Below, piece after piece: positions 8,201 through 15,530 of a DNA stretch of 23,536 nt (the first letter of the stretch is position 1; each line of letters begins with the position of its first letter). The DNA comes from Pseudomonadota bacterium (GTDB taxonomy: Bacteria; Pseudomonadota; Gammaproteobacteria; Steroidobacterales; Steroidobacteraceae): positions 1-23,536 of the forward strand of contig JAKBCE010000045.1 in assembly GCA_021808195.1 (NCBI GenBank), read 5' to 3'. The translations under genes and the position numbers were made by a program. Below the pieces are notes generated by a model, which made no database searches, had not been told where the DNA came from, and saw only the letters and a program-made list of their open reading frames with translations.

Positions 8201-8994
8201 ACCTCCATGTACTGCGCGTTCGCCAATGTGAGTCCGGTATTGACCGTTGCGACCGGCTGGCCTGTGCTCGGGTTGTTGGTCGACGCATTTGACGGATCGA
8301 TGCTGGCGCAGTCCGCCGCGACGACCGTTCCGGAGTATGCCGTGGCCGTGTAGTTGTAGCACGGGTTGGCGACATACGGTGTTCCGGCAGGCGGGGAGTC
8401 GGTAAACACGAAGGGACCGGATGTGGGGCTCATCACGTACAGCCAGGTAGTTGTTTCCTGTACCGACGATGTCTTGTAGTCCATGAGCGCGAAATCGGTA
8501 TCCGCGACATACGAGCTGAGCACGCTCGTGATCGCTGCTTTGGCGATATTCAATCGGCTTGGTGAATTGTCACAAAGCTCGCTGGTTGACTGGGGGGCGA
8601 TGCAGTTTGCGGTGTTCGGTTGGCTGCCGGTGCCGCCCGTGACGGGCGGTGTGAAACCGGACGGCACCGCGTAGTCGAGCGGAGAACTCGGCGGCAATGT
8701 CGTATTCGGCTCCTGCGAAGCGAGCAGGCTGTAACTCGATCCAAGCGATCCTGCTCCGGTCATGATCGCTCCGCTCAGCGTCCCGTCCATGGACTGGGAG
8801 TTGCCGATGGCGATGATGACCTGCGGGTGCGCCGGTATCGTTATCGTGAGCGGCGTTTGCGACAGCGTGATAGGCGGCGCAGCCGCAAATGCCACGCCTG
8901 CCGCATACGCGCCGGTGAGCAGAAAGGCCGCAAGTCGGCTGGCCAGGCGCGTGCGGGCGCAATTCTTGAGGGGGAATGCTTGGGCGATGCGCAT
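5272..8994 (-). CDS. pilY1: Type IV pilus tip adhesin/assembly protein PilY1
   Basis: A 1240-residue secreted protein. The signal peptide is at about 1-38. An N-terminal von Willebrand A-like part starts near residue 57, with a VWA-like segment [13 protein letters not shown] further on. The C-terminal half is the PilY1 beta-propeller, recognised by [21 protein letters not shown] and [14 protein letters not shown]. PilY1 caps the pilus, promotes extension and adhesion, and in Pseudomonas senses surfaces. The VWA metal-site motif reads G-N-S-Q-S, without the usual first Asp. The stretch before YAGDLQGN, usually an acidic calcium loop, is here [11 protein letters not shown]. The ATG is 3 bases past the pilX stop, with GAGAGG upstream. 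Ser/Thr/Asn-rich composition and apparently lower GC than its neighbours are usual for surface proteins. Confidence 0.93.
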   Translation of the reverse strand: [1240 protein letters not shown]

Positions 8995-8997
8995 CGG

Positions 8998-9543
8998 TCA
9001 TTGCCTCTCGTAGATGCTGCGCAGCGTGGCGGTCGCGCTTTGGTCGCCGCCCGCAGCCTGCGCGGTGATCTGGAATACCTGTACGCAGCCGTTTGCCCCG
9101 TAGCCCTGCTGGCAGGCGCCGAGCGAGGTGCCCGGCAACGCCACGGCGGGCATCTGCTCGATGATGAATTTCGGGGTAGCCGACACTTCCGTCAGGGTAG
9201 GGCCGCCGTAGGAGAGCACCTCACTCGATGAGCTCCAGTTGATCGAGGAGTAGACGCTGCCTGAGGCCGGATCGAGCGTGTAGAGCCCGGCGGTGTTCTG
9301 CGAGAAATCGCTGTACGTGCCCTCGGCGATGTTCATTTCGGCGAAACGCAGCGTCGCCCCGGCCGCCTCGATGGCGAGATCATGGTTGGCATCGTTCTGC
9401 GCCAGGCGCACCTCGGTGGTCTGCGAGCGGGCGAGCATTACCGCAATGAGGGTGAGCACGAGCAAAAAGACGAGCGCGACGAACAACACGGCGCCGCGCT
9501 GCCGTGCGGCAGAGGCGGGTGCATGGGTTAGCGGATCGGACAT
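8998..9543 (-). CDS. pilX: Minor pilin PilX
   Basis: A 181-residue protein. RQRG followed by AVLFVALVFLLVLTLIAVM gives a prepilin-type N-terminus without Glu at +5, as is typical of PilX. Next comes ARSQTTEVRLAQNDANHDLAIEAAGATLRFAE, the conserved PilX helix. A Cys pair (GACQQGYGANGC) lies near the C-terminus. PilX joins the PilV-PilW-FimU priming complex and recruits PilY1 to the pilus tip. The gene lies between pilW (18-base gap) and pilY1 (3-base gap). GGAA precedes the ATG at 9543. Confidence 0.88.
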   Translation of the reverse strand: MSDPLTHAPASAARQRGAVLFVALVFLLVLTLIAVMLARSQTTEVRLAQNDANHDLAIEAAGATLRFAEMNIAEGTYSDFSQNTAGLYTLDPASGSVYSSINWSSSSEVLSYGGPTLTEVSATPKFIIEQMPAVALPGTSLGACQQGYGANGCVQVFQITAQAAGGDQSATATLRSIYERQ

Positions 9544-9561
9544 GCTGGTTCCGGTGCAGAA

Positions 9562-10716
9562 TCAGTCGGTGGTGTTGCGCAGCGTCACGGTCGTCTGGAA
9601 GACCTGCCGTAGACGGGTATCGATGGGCGCCGTCACGAGCGTACCGAGTAGGTTGTAGGTTGCGGCCTGTTTCGGTGCGGGGGTCGCACCAAGCGGACTC
9701 GCCACGAGCAGCGCAATGCGCACACTGACGACACAGTTGAAGTCAACAGGTCCCGCCCCGGCGATCGCCGTGCAGTCGGGGTTCGAGGCCGCTGCGGTCG
9801 AGACCTGATCGGCGGTGACGTACTCAGTGGCCGCCAGCGAACCGTTGGTGTCGACGCCATAAAGGATCTGCATGTTTTCAACGTCCGGGGCGATCTCGGC
9901 CGGGGTGTTGAATGTCGAGCCCCCGGCCAGGGAATAGGTGTAGAGCGCCCCATCGCCATCGGTGCCCTTGCCGATGTAATACACAACGGTGTCGGCTACG
10001 CCCACCTCGGAGCCCGCAGCGAAGGTCTGGCCGAGAGACTGGGCAAAGCTCACCGTGCTGCCGCTGACGCTCTGGATCTGATCGACGACTGAGTTGGCAC
10101 AATTCGATACGATGCCGATCTCTCCGGCGCTAAGGCCGGTGGTGCTCTGCACGTCCACCGAGCTCGAACCGGAGGTGCCCGTCGTGTACACCGGTGCCAC
10201 CAGGGAGTAGGTGGTGTGCGCGGCGATCACGTCGCTTCCCTTGATCGGCAGCGCCGAGGCATCTGCCACGACCGAGGGATCCAGATCGCCGCCGAGTCCG
10301 CTGGTGGTGCTCCAGTCGCCCTGGGAGCTGTCGCCGGTGGGATCGGCCACGAGCGCAACGGTATCGCCGGGGCCGGTGCTCGATGCCTCATACCCGGCGA
10401 GCGCCTCGGTGAAATCGCCCTCGAGCGGATCGGTCGAGTTCGGTCCGGCCGTTGTGACCTGACGCAGCGTGCTGTTGCAGGCCATGTAGCCGGCGCTGCG
10501 CAGCGTCTGCTCCATGACATTGAGGGCAATGCGGCCGTTGTCGGCGAGCTCGGCAATGCCGCTGGTGTCCTTGGAGGCTGAATGCACGCTGATGAAGGTC
10601 GAGATGACCGCGCCGGTGACGATGAGACCGAGCACGAGCGCCACCAGCAATTCGAGCAGCGAGAAGCCGCGTGCACGCAGCGGCCGATGGGCCCGCGGGC
10701 CGCCCTGTACTCGCAT
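9562..10716 (-). CDS. pilW: Minor pilin PilW
   Basis: A 384-residue pseudopilin. The leader ends in RPLRARG and is followed by FSLLELLVALVLGLIVTGAV, with Glu at +5. The remainder is a large beta-rich domain of PilW type (DNGRIALNVMEQTLRSAGYMACN near the N-terminus). The start at 10716 is chosen because it gives a normal leader of 16 residues and lies 5 bases after the pilV stop, a coupled arrangement. A longer in-frame start exists but would run into pilV and give an abnormal leader. No strong Shine-Dalgarno is visible, consistent with translational coupling. Confidence 0.88.
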   Translation of the reverse strand: MRVQGGPRAHRPLRARGFSLLELLVALVLGLIVTGAVISTFISVHSASKDTSGIAELADNGRIALNVMEQTLRSAGYMACNSTLRQVTTAGPNSTDPLEGDFTEALAGYEASSTGPGDTVALVADPTGDSSQGDWSTTSGLGGDLDPSVVADASALPIKGSDVIAAHTTYSLVAPVYTTGTSGSSSVDVQSTTGLSAGEIGIVSNCANSVVDQIQSVSGSTVSFAQSLGQTFAAGSEVGVADTVVYYIGKGTDGDGALYTYSLAGGSTFNTPAEIAPDVENMQILYGVDTNGSLAATEYVTADQVSTAAASNPDCTAIAGAGPVDFNCVVSVRIALLVASPLGATPAPKQAATYNLLGTLVTAPIDTRLRQVFQTTVTLRNTTD

Positions 10717-10721
10717 GACAC

Positions 10722-11321
10722 TCACAGCGCGCTCTCCAGCGTGAAGGTGGTCATCGCCGGTGTCGTGGTACTGGATGTGCCAAATGCCCACTGCGCCAGG
10801 CTATCGTCCCACTCGATGGTGATCGTCGCCGTCGGTTCGCCCGAGCCGCTCGGGAAGCTCATGACGATCTTGCCATCGCCCTGGGGCAGCGCACCACCTG
10901 TGCCGGAGTTGAGCTGCTGCTTCCAGGTGTACAGGTCGTAGGCGGCAATCTCGGCCGGCGTGCAGACCGTGCCGGCACAGTCGGAGCTGGGCTTGGCATA
11001 GGCTCCGTAACCCACCTGATACCCCGGTGAGGTCATGGCATAGGCGCGGTTGGCACGCATCTCATCGAGGATGGAGTACGCGAGATTTGCCGCCTGGGTG
11101 CGGAAATAGGCGCTGTCGTTGGCCTTGACTGCCGCGAGCACCAGCCGGGCAACGCCGAGCAGCCCGATGCTGATGACCAGCACCGCCACCAGCACCTCCA
11201 CGAGCGTGAACCCGCTCGTGCGCGGGCGCTGCGCAATGTGGGGGAGCGCGCCGCGCCGCCGATGCCGCTCATGAATAGGTGCGCGGGAGCTCAGAGAAGA
11301 TAGGGCGCGAGGATGATTCAT
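10722..11321 (-). CDS. pilV: Minor pilin PilV
   Basis: A 199-residue pseudopilin. PRTSG is followed by FTLVEVLVAVLVISIGLLGVARL, the distinctive PilV signature with Glu at +5. After the helix comes NDSAYFRTQAANLAYSILDEMRANR, also typical of PilV. The leader of about 36 residues is longer than usual. The start at 11321 is kept because its ATG overlaps the fimT stop as ATGA, but a shorter leader from an internal start is possible. Cys residues (SSDCAGTVC) probably form a disulfide. It is a component of the minor-pilin priming complex in the inner membrane and pilus tip. Confidence 0.88.
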   Translation of the reverse strand: MNHPRALSSLSSRAPIHERHRRRGALPHIAQRPRTSGFTLVEVLVAVLVISIGLLGVARLVLAAVKANDSAYFRTQAANLAYSILDEMRANRAYAMTSPGYQVGYGAYAKPSSDCAGTVCTPAEIAAYDLYTWKQQLNSGTGGALPQGDGKIVMSFPSGSGEPTATITIEWDDSLAQWAFGTSSTTTPAMTTFTLESAL

Positions 11322-11908
11322 GGGCAGGTGAGCGCTTGTGGAGGAGTGCCCAGAGTTTCACCGGGCGTGTCTGAGGCCTCGATGGCACCGGTGGCCGTAA
11401 TTTCGATATCGCGGGCGTATGCGGCACCGCGACTGTCGCACAAGGTGAAGTACGTCGTCTCGTAAACCCCGGAGCCGGCGGCGGCCTGGACGAAACCATC
11501 CTGCTGGAAGGTCACCTCGGTGACCGCGTTACCGCCGAGCGAACCGGTGAGGGTGTTGCCTACGCCGAGCGCCGGCATGACCTGCAGGACCGTGGGCGTC
11601 GCACCGGTGGTCTCGACGATCCAGCCGGTGTTCCAGGCGCTCGATTGACTGCAGCTCGCCCCGTCGGTCGATGCGCACACCTCGACGTTGGCGTCGCGCT
11701 TGACGGCCTCGCTGCGGGCGTAGGAGAGGCTGGTGATGAGCGACTCTGCCTCACTATTCTCCCGACTGTTCTGCACAAACATGGTCAGCGACGGCACCGC
11801 GATGCCGATGAGGATCGCCGCCAGTGCGATCGTCACCAGCAGCTCGAGGAGATTGAATCCCCGCTGCCGGCTGCAGCATGCCTGTCGTCCTGATACCCGA
11901 TCTCGCAC
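11318..11908 (-). CDS. fimT: Minor pilin FimT/FimU (GspH-like)
   Basis: A 196-residue pseudopilin, the first gene of the operon. CCSRQRG is followed by FNLLELLVTIALAAILIGIAVPSL, with Glu at +5. The helix continues into ENSEAESLITSLSYARSEAVKRDANVEVCASTDG, the GspH/FimT pattern. Cys residues occur in the middle and at the end (LTCP). I place the start at GTG 11908, since AGGCAGGGG lies 9 bases upstream and the leader is then 17 residues. A GTG at 11971 is an alternative in-frame start. FimU is the Pseudomonas name for the gene in this operon position. Which of the two it equals cannot be decided without alignment. Confidence 0.85.
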   Translation of the reverse strand: MRDRVSGRQACCSRQRGFNLLELLVTIALAAILIGIAVPSLTMFVQNSRENSEAESLITSLSYARSEAVKRDANVEVCASTDGASCSQSSAWNTGWIVETTGATPTVLQVMPALGVGNTLTGSLGGNAVTEVTFQQDGFVQAAAGSGVYETTYFTLCDSRGAAYARDIEITATGAIEASDTPGETLGTPPQALTCP

Positions 11909-12139
11909 GGGGTGATGCCCCTGCCTGTCAAATTGCCGCGGACTGTACTGGATCGACGGGCCACGATCCACCGAGTGAGTGCCACAACGAGCCGTCTTCC
12001 GACCAACGGCCGCGCACGGCGGACGAACGGCGCATGCGCTCGTGAACGTGCGCCATGTCCTTGACTTTTTGAGCGCTTATGCCGTGGGCGGATGCGGTGC
12101 ACGGCGGCCGTATCGGGCCGCTTTGCCGCCCATGCCCGT

Positions 12140-12694
12140 TCAATGCTTGACGAGGCGAGGATGCGCCCGGTCCCAGCGGCGCACTGCCGCCAGCGTGTTG
12201 GCCACGTGCCGGCGCGGATCGAGATTCGTATACGAATAATAGACACGGTCGCCCGGCGTGATCACGTACGAAACCCGGTTGGCGAGCATCGGGTTCGAGG
12301 GCAGCACGGCATCATAGGCCTTCATGATGCGGCCGCTGGTGTCCGCGGCGACCGGAAACTTCTTGCGACAGGCGCTCACCGAGAAGCGCTTGAGCTTGGC
12401 GATCGAATCATGCGACACGCCGATGACCGTGGCGCCGAGAGCCTTGAATTTCGGCATCGCTTTGGCGAACAAGTGAGCCTCGACCGTGCAGCCGGGTGTG
12501 AAGGCCGCCAGATAGAAGTAGAGCACCACCGGGCCCTTGTGCAGCGCTTTGGCGAGCGAGAACGGATAGGTCCGTCCGCCGAGCGTCGCCGTGGCGGTGA
12601 ACAGCGGAGCCTTGGCGCCATCGGGCAGTGCCGCATACGCAACCTGGGATGCAAACAAGACCGCGGTGAGCGCAATGGCTAGGTGACGTCGCAT
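12140..12694 (-). CDS. Exported PrxQ/BCP-like peroxiredoxin
   Basis: A 184-residue thioredoxin-fold protein of the AhpC/TSA group. The signal peptide is at about 1-21 (LTAVLFASQVAYAA), so it acts in the periplasm. The active site is FTPGCTVEAHLF with the peroxidatic Cys at 69 and Thr at 66; Arg140 (ANRVSYVI) fits the conserved catalytic Arg. Differences from classical PrxQ: the Pro of the PxxxTxxC motif is Leu, and the resolving Cys five residues after the active Cys (EAC) is His. A second Cys occurs at 109 and could resolve. It would reduce hydrogen peroxide or organic peroxides with thiol reductants. AGGAGG lies 6 bases before the ATG at 12694, a near-perfect ribosome site. It is followed by the pilus operon after 231 bases, so it is probably an independent unit. 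Confidence 0.85.
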   Translation of the reverse strand: MRRHLAIALTAVLFASQVAYAALPDGAKAPLFTATATLGGRTYPFSLAKALHKGPVVLYFYLAAFTPGCTVEAHLFAKAMPKFKALGATVIGVSHDSIAKLKRFSVSACRKKFPVAADTSGRIMKAYDAVLPSNPMLANRVSYVITPGDRVYYSYTNLDPRRHVANTLAAVRRWDRAHPRLVKH

Positions 12695-12878
12695 GACTCG
12701 CCTCCTGGATGGGTGCCCCGGATGCATCATCGCGCATCACGTGCGGTCCGTCACCTCGTTCTGCCGCACGGCCCCGCCGTGCATCGGGGCAGTCCCCGCG
12801 GGCAGCCGGTTGTGCTCGCAGCCATCCGCCGCTATCGTCGGGTGGCGGGTCAAATCGCCGCGCAACAGGCAGGCACCC

Positions 12879-13733
12879 ATGGCGCAATCCGCAGAGCAGG
12901 CGAGTGACGAGGATGCACGCGTCGCCGTCGTCACCGGTGCCGGTCGCGGCTTGGGTCGCGCCATGGCCGTCGGCCTGGTGCACGCCGGTGTGCGGGTGCT
13001 CGCCACGGCTGCCCGCGAATCGGCGGAACTCGAGTCACTCACTGCCGAGTGCGCGCGCGGGATGATCCTGCCCCTGATCGCGGACGTGACGCACGCGGCA
13101 GACTCCGAGCGCGTCGTCACGAGCGCATTGCAGCACTTCGGCCGTTTGGACGTCCTCATCAACAATGCCGGGCGCGGCATGAAATACGTCAGCGAACGGT
13201 TCCTCACCGAGCCGACACCGTTTTGGGCGGTCGAGCCGCAGACCTGGCGCATGCTGATCGATACCAACCTCAACGGTCCGTTCCTGATGGCCCGCGCCGC
13301 CGCCCCCCACCTGATCCGCGCTGGCTGGGGCCGCATCATCAACGTTTCAATGAATTATGCCACCATGCGTCGCGCGGGATTTTCCCCGTACGGCCCCTCG
13401 AAAGCGGCGCTCGAGTCCGCAACCCGCATCTGGGCCGAAGACCTGCGCGGCACTGGCGTGACGGTCAATGCACTGCTGCCGGGCGGGGCGACGCGCACCG
13501 GCATGATCCCCGCGGCGGCCCTACCGGCGATGCGCGACCAACTGCTTGACCCGCAGGTGATGGTGCCGCCGCTGTTGTGGCTCCTCTCGGCCGAAGCCGA
13601 CGGGCTGAGCGGTGCGCGGGTGAACGCCAGTCGATGGGAGCCCAGCCGGCCGTACGCGGCGCTCGAGCCGGCCGGCTGGGGTGCCGAGGCGATGGCGAGC
13701 GGAATGCTCGGCGCCGCGCCCGGTCGGCGCTGA
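12879..13733 (+). CDS. Short-chain dehydrogenase/reductase (SDR)
   Basis: A 284-residue classical SDR. Cofactor motif TGAGRGLG at 19-26, NNAG at 95-98, catalytic Ser157 (INVSM) and YGPSK with Tyr171 and Lys175 are all present. A Rossmann-fold NAD(P)H-dependent oxidoreductase is therefore certain; the substrate is not. The start at 12879 is preferred because AGGCAGG lies close upstream and the protein then begins shortly before the first beta strand (ARVAVVTG). A longer open frame upstream has no sensible N-terminus. It is divergent from the peroxiredoxin gene. The C-terminal tail (about 30 residues beyond the last core strand) is rich in Ala/Gly/Arg. Confidence 0.88.
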   Translation: MAQSAEQASDEDARVAVVTGAGRGLGRAMAVGLVHAGVRVLATAARESAELESLTAECARGMILPLIADVTHAADSERVVTSALQHFGRLDVLINNAGRGMKYVSERFLTEPTPFWAVEPQTWRMLIDTNLNGPFLMARAAAPHLIRAGWGRIINVSMNYATMRRAGFSPYGPSKAALESATRIWAEDLRGTGVTVNALLPGGATRTGMIPAAALPAMRDQLLDPQVMVPPLLWLLSAEADGLSGARVNASRWEPSRPYAALEPAGWGAEAMASGMLGAAPGRR

Positions 13734-13779
13734 ACTGCGGACTGAAGCCGTCACTCCGACCGACCGTAGAGGGCCCGAT

Positions 13780-13799
13780 CCCGGCGCGAGTGCGCCGGG
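13780..13799. terminator. Hairpin between convergent SDR and flavoprotein genes
   Basis: CCCGGCGC-GAGT-GCGCCGGG forms a perfect 8-bp GC stem with a 4-base loop in the 159-base gap between two convergent genes. No U-run follows on either strand, so this is a possible bidirectional terminator only. Confidence 0.45.
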
Positions 13800-13892
13800 C
13801 AAGTCTCAGCGGTCTAGGCAACCCCGAACGTGTGCGGACCGACACGGTCACGCTGCGGCGCGCGGCGTGCGCGCCCGTGCTCGGCCATATGC

Positions 13893-14345
13893 TCAGCAGG
13901 TGACCAGGTCCGTGTGCCCGAAGCCCTTGCTGTAATCGAGCACCGAGATCACGCTCGGGGTGACCCGGAAGATGCGCACTTGCGAGGGACTTGGCATGTT
14001 CACCGGCAGGGCGTCCTGGTGCGGATAGCGTGCGAGCAGCAGGCCGAGTGCCCGTTCGGCTTCAGCCGGATCGAGCACCGCTTGCGCACGTGCAGCCATC
14101 GACAGACCCTTGATCTGCATCACCTGATCCGTATCGTGATCGATGGTGAGCGATACGCGCGGGTCGCGCGCCAGATTGGCCGCCTTTTGACTGTCCGGAC
14201 CACAGAGAAAATAAAGCACGATCCCCTCGTGCGCGTAGCCGACGGTAGTCGCCTGGGGCCAGCCGTCGGAGCGAACCGTCGCGAGAGTCATGATCCGGTG
14301 TTGTTCGAGCAGTTGCAGGATGTTGCTTCTCAGCTGGCCGTCCAT
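13893..14345 (-). CDS. Pyridoxamine 5'-phosphate oxidase-fold flavoprotein
   Basis: A 150-residue protein with the split-barrel PNPOx fold: ILQLLEQHRIMTLATVRSDGWPQATTVGYAHEGIVLYFLCG at the N-terminus, then SQKAANLARDPRVSLTIDHDTDQVMQIKGLSMAARAQ. This pattern is shared by small FMN- or F420-binding enzymes that reduce diverse substrates, and by heme-related members. A biosynthetic PdxH is unlikely, since those are about 210 residues with extra motifs. AGGAG precedes the ATG at 14345 by 6 bases. It is divergent from the HemG-like flavodoxin gene, so the two could share a regulatory region. The substrate is unknown. Confidence 0.82.
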   Translation of the reverse strand: MDGQLRSNILQLLEQHRIMTLATVRSDGWPQATTVGYAHEGIVLYFLCGPDSQKAANLARDPRVSLTIDHDTDQVMQIKGLSMAARAQAVLDPAEAERALGLLLARYPHQDALPVNMPSPSQVRIFRVTPSVISVLDYSKGFGHTDLVTC

Positions 14346-14502
14346 ATCGGCTCCTGATCGGTGTGCGGCGCACGCGCTGGCCGGTACTCTCGCTCCTGCG
14401 CAGGGGGCTGTGAGTGCGTATATGTTCTGATGTTCCCGGCACCGCAGCGCGTTAGCATCGCGGCGTATCTCCGGTGGAGTGTCGGCGCGCGAGGATCATG
14501 CC

Positions 14503-15078
14503 GTGAGGGTGCTGATCGTCTACGGCACGAGCGAAGGGCAGACGCAGTCGATCGCCCGCTTCGTGGCGGAGCGCCTGCTCAAGGGCAAGCACAAGGTCCT
14601 CACCGTCAACGCCAGCCAGTCGCAGTTCATCCCGCAGCTCGAGGCGTTCGATGCGGTGATCATTGCCGCATCCCTGCACGCTGGACACTACCAGCGCTCC
14701 GTCGTGCAGTTCGTCAAGCAACATGCTGCAGCACTTGCCGAGCGGCCGAACGCCTTTCTCGCAGTATCACTCACGGCGGCTGGCGCGGATGCCGAGGACC
14801 GCGCGGGCCTCGAGCGGTGCGTCAACCGGTTCATCACAGAGACCGGCTGGACACCGGCTAGCCTCCGTCACGTCGCCGGCGCGCTGCGCTACCGTGCGTA
14901 CGGGTTCTTCAAGCGCTGGCTGATGCAGCGGATCGCCGCGCGGCGCGGTGGTCCGACCGATACTCGGCGCAACCATGAGCTGACGAACTGGGCCGACGTG
15001 GCCGGGTTCATCGATGCATTCGCCCGCCAGTCGGGCGCGCAGGTGTCCGCCGCCGCTCGGGCGCCGCACGGGCACTGA
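14503..15078 (+). CDS. HemG-like flavodoxin (menaquinone-dependent protoporphyrinogen IX dehydrogenase family)
   Basis: A 191-residue protein. VLIVYGTSEGQTQSIARFVAERL is the flavodoxin phosphate-binding loop region. AASLHAGHYQRSVVQFVKQH, AVSLTAAG, GALRYRAYGFFKRWLMQRIA and GGPTDTRRNHELTNWADVAGF follow in the same order as in E. coli HemG (ASIRYGHYH..., GALRYPRY..., GGETDTR..., TDW). HemG oxidises protoporphyrinogen IX to protoporphyrin IX at the inner membrane, passing electrons to quinone. The homology is clear, but no other heme gene is nearby, so another flavodoxin-quinone role is possible. The GTG at 14503 has GAGG 9 bases upstream and begins right before the first beta strand; a GTG at 14479 is the alternative. 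Confidence 0.82.
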   Translation: MRVLIVYGTSEGQTQSIARFVAERLLKGKHKVLTVNASQSQFIPQLEAFDAVIIAASLHAGHYQRSVVQFVKQHAAALAERPNAFLAVSLTAAGADAEDRAGLERCVNRFITETGWTPASLRHVAGALRYRAYGFFKRWLMQRIAARRGGPTDTRRNHELTNWADVAGFIDAFARQSGAQVSAAARAPHGH

Positions 15079-15089
15079 GGCGCGCCGTC

Positions 15090-15491
15090 TCAGTCCTGAT
15101 CGTCTTCGTTGCCGGGGATCGGCGTGGGGTGCAATCGGGCGAGGGCCGCCTGATTCTGGAATCTAAGCGTGTAGAAGCCGCCGTGGCTCGAACTCACCCA
15201 CAGGTACAACTGCCCGTGTCGCCACAGGAAGCGGCTGTGGACTTTCGACCAGGCAAAATTGATCGGCCGGCGGACGCCCTGAAAGACATTCAGCAGGGAG
15301 CCGGGATCGATTTCGGTGGGACTCGCCGGGGCCTGTCCCTTGCAGTAGGCGAACTCGTGCGGCCGGTACGGATCAGGGATGTCAAAGAACTGTACGCCGG
15401 CCTGATGGGCCGAGCATACCAGCAGTTTGGCATCGCGCGGATTCTCGAAGGTTCAGTCGTGCACGCTGTAGCCATAAGCACCCAGTTCGCC
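15090..15491 (-). pseudogene. Remnant of a secreted LVIVD/propeller-like protein (C-terminal part, broken)
   Basis: Translating the minus strand here gives a protein-like sequence with no start codon. It begins GELGAYGYSVHD, meets TGA at 15453-15455, then runs 120 codons to TGA at 15090-15092. The text after the TGA reads like real protein: AKLLVCSAHQAGVQFFDIPD, PYRPHEFAYCKGQ, NFAWSKVHSRFLWRHGQLYL and WVSSSHGGFYTLRFQNQ. This matches what I recall of the C-terminal end of large LVIVD-repeat secreted proteins (patterns such as SGxRxFDIRDPxxPREIAYY and LWVxxxxxGFxxLRF). The N-terminal part is missing: just upstream lies the methyltransferase stop, in the same frame. I read it as a gene fragment with a nonsense codon. 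The family name is from memory and needs a search. Confidence 0.65.
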
Positions 15492-15530
15492 GCGCGCACT
15501 CGGACAAAGTGCCCGGGGCCGGCGGCCCGA

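Noticed and set aside
11965..11984. Sigma54-like TGGCAC (11979-11984, minus strand) upstream of fimT
   Set aside because: At the proper spacing the -12 element reads GT rather than GC, so only half of the promoter is present.
11928..12143. Small minus-strand open frame between the peroxiredoxin gene and fimT
   Set aside because: No ribosome site at the proper distance and no protein-like pattern. The 231-base gap more likely holds the pilus operon promoter, which I could not pinpoint.
15420..15460. TGA at 15453-15455 as a selenocysteine codon in the gene remnant
   Set aside because: A 6-bp stem can be drawn about 19 bases after the TGA, but its loop AACTGC lacks the expected early G, and there is no start codon upstream. 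A nonsense mutation is simpler.
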